NCBI RefSeq assembly: GCF_000220395.1
Contig: NW_004085867.1
Location: 3,135-49,628 of the forward strand
Reading direction: 5' to 3'
Length of the DNA stretch: 46,494 nt
Origin: Ichthyophthirius multifiliis
Lineage: Eukaryota; Ciliophora; Oligohymenophorea; Hymenostomatida
In this document: positions 38,456-46,494 of the stretch, one piece after another
Numbering within the stretch: the stretch's first letter is position 1
How the letters are laid out: each line of letters opens with the position of its first letter
The notes under the pieces: model-generated
Database searches by the model: none
What the model was told of the DNA's origin: nothing
What the model saw: the letters and a program-made list of their open reading frames with translations, nothing else
Made by a program: the position numbers and the translations under genes

Positions 38456-39949
38456 ATGAATAATTTATTAAAATAATTTTTTATATATTTGAAAGAATAA
38501 TATATTTAAATTATATTAATTAAATATTTAAAATCTAATATTTAATAAAAATATTAAATAAAATAACATTTTTTATTTTTTATGAAAAGCTTATTTAACA
38601 AAAACATATTTTTTTATTTTTTTGTAAGAATATATATAAAAAAATATTTTTTTAAAAAAAATCTTATTAATTAAAAGAATAAATTCTATATTTGTGAATT
38701 TTTTTTTCATAAAGATAAATACAAATATTATAGTATATACTGTATAAAAAGCATTCTCTTTATAAGAATTATATTTAAAAATTAATTTAAAACTCATATA
38801 AATAAATTAAAAACAAATTTCTTAAGAATGGAAACTATTATTTAAATTTAAAGAAAATATAAAATATTAAATGAATATATAAATAAAAAAATATTTAATA
38901 CAAATATTGAGTTTAGATGATAAAACTTCGTTAAATATATATATTTTTTACTTAATTAAAAAGGTTATGTAAAAAAAAAATATACATTTATTATTAATTA
39001 TTAATAAATTGTTAAATATATAATTAGATTAAAATTAAAAGATAAAATTATTTTATTATTTTATTTAAAAATAAAAATAAAAATGAAATGAAATATAAAA
39101 AATCTTAGAAAAATAAAAAAAAATTAATATATATAATTATATATAAAAAATATACATTATTATTAATATATATTTTTTTTTAATTATATAAATATAATGA
39201 TATAAATTATTAAAAAATAATATATATTATAATTAATATTAATATTTATTATATTTAAGATTTAAATTTTATTCAAACAAAAAAATAAATATATATTTAT
39301 ATATCTATAATTATCAAAAAATTATTAATAAATAAAAATAAAATAATATTTAATAATATGAAAATATAAATATATAAATAAAAAAAATATTTATATAAAA
39401 AGTATAAAAATATAAATATATAAATAATATATAATATATAATATATATATAATATATAATATATAATATATAAAATATAATATTTAATATATATTATTTA
39501 ATATCCATTTTACAATATTTTTTTTTTATATATATTTCATTTTATTATATATAAATCTTTTTAAAAAATTTTAATAAATTTGATTCATATTTTTTTCTTT
39601 TATTTATTTAATTATCATAAATTTTTGTTTTTTAAAATTTATATAAATTAATTTATATAATAATAATTAAATTTTTGAGCTTTTTATAATAAAAATAAGC
39701 TATTAAAGTCTAAATTAGTTTTAGATGGATATAATACAATATACATTTTAATCAGAATATTTTTCTTATATTTTGTTTTTTTGAAATCATAATACTAACA
39801 TTTAATTATATATTTTTAATTAATATTTTTTAAAAAATTATTAATATTTTATATTTAATAAAAATTATATTTAATTGCAAATTATAAATATTTCTAATAG
39901 CATAAATTATAAATTTTAAAATTAATATTTAAGTTATTACAAATATTAC
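38456..39949. other. AT-rich spacer
   Basis: Long poly-A/T runs and an ATAATATATAAT-type repetitive patch lie at about 39425-39490. A Lys/Phe/Ile-rich frame on the minus strand near 38590-38800 looks like compositional noise. No gene was recognised. Confidence 0.5.
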
Positions 39950-40040
39950 TTATTCTAGTTAATAAACATGCTAGGTATATATCTATTTTGTAAATTTTTA
40001 ATATCAAAATATTACTAATCAGGATAATAAAATGAGAAAT
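39950..40040 (-). pseudogene. Tiny M8 remnant from the N-terminal domain
   Basis: On the minus strand the patch matches the propeptide-to-domain junction of the paralogues: P-D-x-x-x-F-D-I, then the N-L-Q-N-R stretch and the start of the S-M-x-I-N segment. About 75 bases align with few gaps, then homology ends on both sides. Confidence 0.5.
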
Positions 40041-41199
40041 ACTTTTAAAAATAAATTAAAACTAACATAAAAACATATAAATAATTAAGTGATCTTTTAT
40101 ATTTTATATTGTTTTTAATTTTGTGTTTATTTATTATTGCTATTTATGTTAAATTATATTTTTATTTATTAATACATAATTTTAATAATATATTAATTTT
40201 TTATATATAATATATATAAATATAGTTTATTTATGTATATATAAATTTTTTTTAATAATTATCTTTTTTAAATTATTTAGATAGAATTTTTATAAATTTT
40301 AAGCATTTTTCATTTATTAATTATTATTTATTTTTATATTTATTAATAAAAAATTATTAAAGAATCATATAATAATTTATGAATATTTTAAATAATTAAT
40401 AAAATATAAATAAATTAATATAAAGTTTATAGATCTATATTTTTGTTATTTTCTATTATAATATTAATCATTAAATTAATATTTAAAATATTTTTATTTT
40501 TTTTAATTTTAAAATATAATATTTAAACTTTTTTATTATATTTATATATAAATTTAATATTTTAACTTTTTTTTTTAATAATATTTAGTAAAAATATTTT
40601 TATTTTATTATAAAAAAATTTTAAACTTATAAAGATAAACCTTATAAAATTGATATATTATAATAATAATAATAAATTAAAAATATAAATAATAATAAAA
40701 TTAAATTTTTATAAAAATATAATATTTAAATCATTTAATATTTAATAAATAAAAATTAGTTTTTTAAATTAAAGTAAAAAAAATATAAATAAAAAAAATA
40801 AAAGACAATTATAAAACAAAAAAATATTAAATATTTTTTTATTTTGTTTTCATAAAAATATATATTTTTTTTTATTTTAAATATATACAAGGTTCTTTTA
40901 AAAAATTTTCTTTGTTTTATAAAGAAAAAGAATTCTTTTTTTTTATTAAATATTTATTTTTTAATATAATTTTCATAAATTTAATGTCATATTTTTTAAT
41001 AATTTATTTATTTCTCAAAATTAAATCCTTAATAATATTTAAGTTTAAATCTTTAATTTTTTTTTTTTTATTAATTTTTTTGAAAAAAATTCTATTATTT
41101 TATTCTTTTTTCTTCTTTTTCAGTAAAAAAAAATTTAATTTTTTAATAAATTTTATTCTTTTTAAAAAAATTTTACAAAATTTTTAAAAAATATATGAA

Positions 41200-41260
41200 T
41201 TTAATTATTTAAATCCTAAAAATATAAACAAGGTAAGTAAATTACTTTAAAATTAATTTT
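41200..41260. other. Conserved 3'-flank block of group A genes, copy 3
   Basis: This copy matches 19661-19730 and 26061-26130. The 30-base GT...TTATATTTTTAG interval on the minus strand is 41216-41245. The plus strand also carries an AAG-GTAAGTAA donor-like sequence here, so the strand of any function is open. Confidence 0.6.
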
Positions 41261-41357
41261 TTATTCAAAAAACTTATGATTTTTTAACTTATAAGAATTA
41301 TTTTATTTCCTATATTAACATATATTATATATTTTATAAGATTTCAATTTTTTTAAC

Positions 41358-41360
<3 letters not shown>

Positions 41361-41412
<52 letters not shown>
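41361..41412. repeat. (TA)n microsatellite
   Basis: Twenty-six TA units lie about 410 bases past the stop of the gene at 41825-43387. They interrupt flank sequence that continues without the tract near 26905. Confidence 0.9.
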
Positions 41413-41417
<5 letters not shown>

Positions 41418-41824
41418 ACTTATATATATATATATCCACAATTAAATAGTTAGAAATATAGATATTTATATTATTTATATTTATATATAAATTTTATATA
41501 TATAAATATTTTTATATAAAAAATATAATTTTATTTTTTATAATATTTAAATTATAATTTTTTTATTATTAAATTTATAAATTATATTATTTTTAAAAAA
41601 AATTGTATAAAAATATTTAATAAAAGTATTTTATTTATTAATTATTTTTTAAAAAAATTATTTTTATATATCTTATAAAAAAAATATTATTAATATAAAA
41701 ATATATTATTTTATAAATTTATAATTAATATTTATAAATATAATATTATATATAATTGTTTTTTTATTTTCTTTATTCTAATAAAATAAAATAAAAATAA
41801 ATAGAAATCAAACTTTAATTTTTT

Positions 41825-43387
41825 TCACAAACCTTTATAATTTGAACAATCTTATCCATAAAACCCATTAGCACAATAACACTATCCTTTTAAGCAATAT
41901 CCATTTGCACTACAGTAATTTGGACAATATTTTTTAAATCCACAAAACTCGTTTATATTTTCGGGACATTAAATATATCCACTAAATTCACTAACTTTAA
42001 TTTAGGCTAAGTTTTAAGTACAAATAATCTTTTAATCTCCTACTTCAATAATCAATTATTATAAATTACGATTACATTAATATTAATAGCAATTACCCTT
42101 CAATTTATTATTTTGTATATAATTTTTATTTAATAAAGTCCCGTTAAAACATTTCGAATTAATCCCAAATTTAACTCCATATACACTCTAATTTTGTTTT
42201 GTATTAAAATCACTATTAGTATCCCAGCATTTTGTATTAGCATAGATTTTACTAGTATTACAATCAGAGTCATTATACTCACCAATACTGCAACTAGAGG
42301 ATCCATAGTGATAATAATCACATAATCCATCGTCTTATACAGGTGTACAAAATTCTCTTATATTTTAATCACATTTACCAGTGATGAATTCACAGCCTTT
42401 TCCTTATCCATAAGTCATTGCTTCCTCCATAGAAAAGTTTACTTCAGCATAGAAACCTGTGTCTCTTAAAAGATTGGTTGTAAAACCACTAAAATGGGCC
42501 TAAGTATGTGAGCTACTTGCATTCATATATTCGTCGGCGATGGCTGTTTATTCCCAATGAGATCCTGCAGATCCGCTTCCTCCTTAATTTTCAAGAGGCA
42601 TACCAAGTAATTTTTCACATCCGTAATATTTTTTAGCGAATGCCAAAACATGAGGAGTTCTGAGAAACAATCTTTCAACTCCCCTTGTTACAAATTTAAC
42701 AATAGGGACAGTATGAGGCTATCCTTTAGAATTTACCCATCTTGGTACATCATTATCGCTAAAACCTAATACATGAGTCATTTCATGGATAACTATTTCC
42801 ATTAAATCTTCAAATACAATAGGATCTTACAGATTTTTGGCAGCTAATAAACCTAAATTAAAGTTAACTGTACCATGAGTAGGTCCTAAACGATCTATAA
42901 ATTAACACCAACCAGCATAAGCTAAAGTATTTTTACCTGGTTCAACTGTATATGATATATATAAATGTAAATCAGAATTTTTTCCCTAACTTCTGTCTAT
43001 ATCAGGAATTGGAACTAATCCACATTTTTTATTACTGTATTTAAATCTCATATCTGCTTCTTTTTTCGGGAATATTTTTATTAAACGAGAAAAATATTGA
43101 GTTGCCAAATTTAAAGCTTTCTCACAGCTATTAGTTATACCAATTAGCTTATCTTTCAAAGGAGAAGTAGCTAAAGGTTTGAAATAATCCATATTGTAGG
43201 TAATTACCATATTACGAGCTTATTTAAATTATAAATTACGAATATCTGAAGATTATTCAACAGAATCTGAAGGGATTGATTCATATTTATATTCTTCTTT
43301 AAATTTATCATGGCCACATTAGTGTTCCATGACTTTTAGACCGAAAACAAAGGTTATTAATAATAGGATTATTATAAATTTTTACAT
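41825..43387 (-). CDS. Intact leishmanolysin-like (M8) secreted zinc metallopeptidase, group A, 520 aa
   Basis: The ATG at 43385-43387, again followed by TAA, opens a frame that ends at the TGA at 41825-41827 with no lesion. The signal-peptide core is the same as in the other group A genes, and the cysteine switch is H-Q-C-G-H-D. The zinc helix is HEMTHVLGFS beginning at His201, with Met and Val where the two sister genes have Ile. The third ligand is in G-S-H-W and the Met-turn in D-E-Y-M-N. The Cys-rich region (G-K-G-C-E-F-I-T-G-K-C) and EGF-like end (C-Y-C, G-Q-D-C-S) are complete. It faces the group D pseudogene at 44580 across about 1.2 kb. It is predicted to be an active secreted protease with unknown substrate. 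Confidence 0.95.
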
Positions 43388-44579
43388 TTTTTTATTAATT
43401 TGATTTTTATTATTTATATTTTGATTAATATTTTTTCTAAATCAAATTTTGTAAAGTACTTAAAGAATTTATTATTTAATTAATATTCATATAATCATAT
43501 AATATTAATTAAAATTTTTTTTTATTTAAATACATCATCATTTTAATATAAAATAATTTATCACAAATTATTTTATATATTAATAATGTAAATAAAATAG
43601 ATAAAAATAAAATTATTATTTATTTAGAATAAAAATATTAAAAAATGAATTTGTTTAAAGAAATATATATATTTAAAAGTTGTGAAATATAAATATATAT
43701 AAATGATAAATAAAATTTATATTTATTATATGTATAAGTATAGAAATATAATATTAAAATTATTAAAATTAAAAAAATAAAATTTATATCTAATATTTAT
43801 ATTTTAATATAAAATATATATAATTATATTATCATTTTATATTAAAATAATATTTTTTTAAAAAAATTAATTTATCATTTAATTAATAATCAAATCTAAT
43901 ATATAGAGATTATTTTTTTTTAAATAAAAATTTATAGATAGAGTTTAAACAGTACAGTAGTAATTTTAATTTTTTTTTATTTATAATATTATTAATATTT
44001 TCATATAAAAATAATATTTTATTACATGTTTCAATTAACGAAAAATTATTCATTTATTATTTATTTAATATAAAGTAAAAAAATTTAATTATATATCTTA
44101 TTATTATTAATTATATTAAATTATTATAAAAAGTATAAATTTTCAAATATTTTTTTTTAAAAAAATTATATTATATTTTTTAAAAATTAATATATAAATG
44201 CAAAAAATAAATTAAATATTTTATAAATTTTTTTATTTAATTGTAAATTTCATTAAAAGTTTAAATATATTAGTACTAATTATAATTATAAACTATTTTT
44301 ATTATAAAATCATCATCTTTAATAAAAATTTAGTTAGATCCAATCAAAATATATTAATCTATTATATTTATACTTTTATTTATTTTTTAAATATAAAATT
44401 TTGTGATAAAAAAACTAATATATTAATCTATATAAAAAAATAATAATAATATATTAAATATATATTGATTTTATAAATAAAATATTAATAATTAAAATAA
44501 TTAAAATGATATAAATAAAAGCATAAATTAATAAATTCAAAAAATATTAACCAATATATACATGATAAAAAAAAATCTA
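43388..44579. other. Divergent spacer (about 1.19 kb), homologous to two others
   Basis: This lies between 41825-43387 (-) and the pseudogene at 44580 (+). It carries AAAATAGATAAAAATAAAAT near 43595 and ATATTAATCTATATAAAAAA at 44420-44439, both in common with the spacers at 22124 and 28822. The block AAATATTAACCAATATATAC just before the pseudogene is also close to the one before 30005. Confidence 0.6.
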
Positions 44580-46084
44580 CAAAAAATTAATAATAACCTT
44601 ATTATTAATAAATTTTATTTTTGTTTTAAAAATACCTTAACATAAAAGTGCCCACGATTAAACGAAATAACTCAATAAATATGAAACTCAATCATTGCCC
44701 TGATTAGGAATCTTTAGATATTCGTAATTTACAAAATATATATCCCCTTAGTATAATTATAAACTACAATATGTCTTATTTCTCAAGATTTCCTTATAAT
44801 ATTTAGAATAAAATTCTAACTGCTACCTGTGATAAAGCTTTATAGTTAGTGATTGAATATTTTTCTCGTTTAATAATAATAATCCTAAAATCTGAATTAA
44901 ATATGAGATTTGAAACAAATGAATTAAAATGTTAGGGAATTATGATTTCTTAATAGGAAAATATTCTGATTTACATAAATATGTATCTTATAGATAGAAT
45001 TCATATAATTATGATATAGTCTTTGATAATGTTTTTTAATTTGTGAATGGTCTAGGACTTAGTCATGGCTTTGTTAACTTTAATTTAGGTGAATTAGTTG
45101 TGTTGATTTTGATGATTTAATAGAAATAAACAAACATGAAATAATTCATATTCTGGCTTTTAGCGGATCGGATATAAATAGATGCATCACTCTTTATAAA
45201 TAACTTTATATTTAACCTAGTTTTATAAAAAAAATATCTTTATATGCTCAAAACTTCTAACGTTTTGAATTTTGCTTGTAAATATTTCAGATATTCTTAT
45301 TTAGTATTTCTCTTGAAAAATTTAGAAAGTACAGCTTCTTCATAATTTTGTTGGAAAACCACAGTCATCTATAAAAAATACATGACTCAATCCATATCAT
45401 CTAATTAGGCTTTTTTTAGTTGTTTTACAGTCAATTATTTAAGAGACACAGGTTTCTCAAATTAATGACTCTTTGGTTGAATAAACATACTATGGAAAAG
45501 GAAAAGACTGTAAACATTTTATTGGTTATTACAGTTCTATTTAAAGAGAATAATGTAATCCTTTAAATAAAAATTGATTATATAATCATGGAGCTTCTTA
45601 ATATAAAAATGGTGAATTTTTAATACCTGGTTGTAATATTTTAGAAGTATTATCAAATGCGAAATGGTGGGATGCTAGAAGTAAAATAAACAATAAATGA
45701 TTAGTAATTATATAGAACTTAATTTGGGATTTATTCTAAATGGGTTGGTAAATAATTAAAATTTTGGTTTACAAAATATAATTTAGGGTAATTGCTATAG
45801 ATGTTAATGTAGTTCTAATGGAGAATAAGTGATAAAAGTCCTAATAGATAATAAGTTATTATTTTAGTAGAAATTAATTAAACTCATTTACTAGAGAAAT
45901 TTCAATAAATAAATAGTTTACGATAGTGGATATATTTAATGTCCAGAAAATATAAAATTTTGTAAATATAAATGATTTTGTAAGAATTCTGTTCTGTAGT
46001 GCAAATGGTTAATGCATAAATAATATGTTTTATTGTGCTAAAGGATTAATTTAAAATAATTATTCTATTTATATAAATTAATGA
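44580..46084 (+). pseudogene. Leishmanolysin-like (M8) metallopeptidase pseudogene, group D, near full length
   Basis: This is the most complete group D copy. The leader-like stretch begins TAC-AAA-AAA where the ATG should be, so the start is lost. The propeptide motif reads H-K-S-A-H-D, with the switch Cys replaced by Ser, and a TGA follows in frame near 44700. The zinc helix is still H-E-I-I-H-I-L-A-F-S, but the third-ligand site at 45346-45354 reads F-C-W instead of S-H-W. Several indels break the frame, including near 45455 and 45700. The Cys-rich region, the Y-I-Q-C-P block and the EGF-like Cys codons can be followed to a TGA at 46082-46084. It is not expected to make a protein, but it is the best guide to the ancestral group D sequence. 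Confidence 0.85.
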
Positions 46085-46494
46085 CAAAAATTATTTTTTT
46101 TACAATTTTTTATTTTAATTTATATTAATATATTATAATTTATATATTTTTTTTAATACTTTTAATTATAAAAATATATATATATGTAATATTAATTTTA
46201 TAAAATAAAATATTAAAAAAAAATTTAAAAAAAAAAATATTATTTATTGAATATTATATTATATGATTAAATATCAAAATTTTTGATTATTTAATAATAA
46301 AAAAAAATATTATTAAATTAATATAAAAAAAATTTGCATTTGTAAAAATTACTTTATAAATTAAAATTCTATATAAATATTAAACATAAAAATATAGCAT
46401 ATAAATATGTATTTAAAAAAAAACATAAATTATATTATTTTTTATTATAAGATTGTTCATATTATTAAATATATTATCAAAATATATATATATA
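46085..46494. other. AT-rich 3' flank to the window end
   Basis: The sequence is A/T-rich with no gene or motif recognised, ending in a short TA run at the window edge. Confidence 0.5.

Larger units (their letters stand above)
40041..41824. other. AT-rich spacer with group A 3'-flank homology
   Basis: From about 40840 to 41600 the sequence is homologous to the flanks beyond 20561-22123 and 27259-28821. It includes the conserved block at 41200-41260 and a (TA)n tract at 41361-41412. An open Phe/Ile/Lys-rich frame at about 40912-41187 (+) lies within this homology but is not kept in the other copies. I do not call it a gene. Confidence 0.55.

Noticed and set aside
38591..38797. Minus-strand frame of 68 codons rich in Phe, Lys, Ile and Tyr
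   Set aside because: It has the low-complexity composition expected by chance in DNA this A/T-rich. It has no homology to other parts of the window.
40912..41187. Open Phe/Lys/Ile-rich frame of 91 codons on the plus strand
   Set aside because: The composition is pure A/T noise, there are no protein-like features, and the frame is not kept in the homologous flanks near 19.5 and 25.9 kb.
14319..41412. (TA)n tracts as possible regulatory or elimination signals
   Set aside because: TA runs are expected in DNA of this composition. Their positions in the flanks differ between homologous units, so no function can be argued.
1..46494. Programmed frameshifting as the cause of the shifts in 3501-5044 and 6075-7627
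   Set aside because: The shift sites differ between copies, show no shared slippery motif, and the closest relatives are in frame there; simple indels explain them.
1..46494. tRNA, rRNA, CRISPR, transposase or telomere repeats
   Set aside because: I looked for cloverleaf-like GC islands, spaced repeats, DDE-type coding islands and CCCCAA/GGGGTT runs and found none.

Overview
This window is nuclear DNA from a ciliate that reads TAA and TAG as glutamine and uses only TGA as stop. Several reading frames of 517-520 codons run through dozens of in-frame TAA/TAG codons and close on a single TGA, and every recognisable gene uses that code. The non-coding DNA is extremely AT-rich, and the genes stand out as islands of higher GC. 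Together these suggest an oligohymenophorean such as Ichthyophthirius multifiliis or a Tetrahymena relative; the species is an inference from base composition and code, not proven.

The window is almost entirely one gene family: secreted leishmanolysin-like (GP63, peptidase family M8) zinc metallopeptidases. A full copy has a signal peptide, a propeptide with an H-x-C-x-H-D cysteine switch, the HExxHxxGF zinc helix, a later S-H-W third zinc ligand, a N-E-Y-M Met-turn, a Cys-rich region and a terminal EGF-like module. None shows a hydrophobic C-terminal tail, so secretion rather than GPI anchoring is expected. Four copies are intact: 14651-16204 (+, 517 aa), 20561-22123 (-), 27259-28821 (-) and 41825-43387 (-), the last three of 520 aa each. 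One further copy enters from the left edge (1-366, +). The rest are pseudogenes: near-complete ones with few lesions (1296-2858 +, 3501-5044 -, 6075-7627 -, 33348-34914 -, 44580-46084 +) and decayed or truncated ones (8869-9595 +, 10965-11544 +, 12718-12990 -, 23239-23921 +, 30005-30861 +, 36230-37100 +, 38280-38455 +, 39950-40040 -).

The copies fall into four groups by sequence. Group A is 1-366, 1296-2858, 10965-11544, 20561-22123, 27259-28821 and 41825-43387. Group B is 3501-5044, 14651-16204 and probably 12718-12990. Group C is 6075-7627, 33348-34914 and 8869-9595. Group D is a dead lineage (23239, 30005 and 44580) that lacks the start codon in all three copies and carries Cys for the third zinc His where that site survives. 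The layout repeats: a minus-strand gene faces a plus-strand gene across a spacer of about 1.1-1.2 kb. Three A/D units (20561-23921, 27259-30861, 41825-46084) are segmental duplications that include spacer and 3' flank.

Only two stretches look coding but unrelated to M8: 9890-10760 (-), with three in-frame TGA codons, and a weaker open frame at 26119-26538 (-). No tRNA, rRNA, CRISPR array, transposase, telomere repeat or origin was recognised. The remaining DNA is AT-rich spacer with (TA)n tracts and one hexamer repeat.
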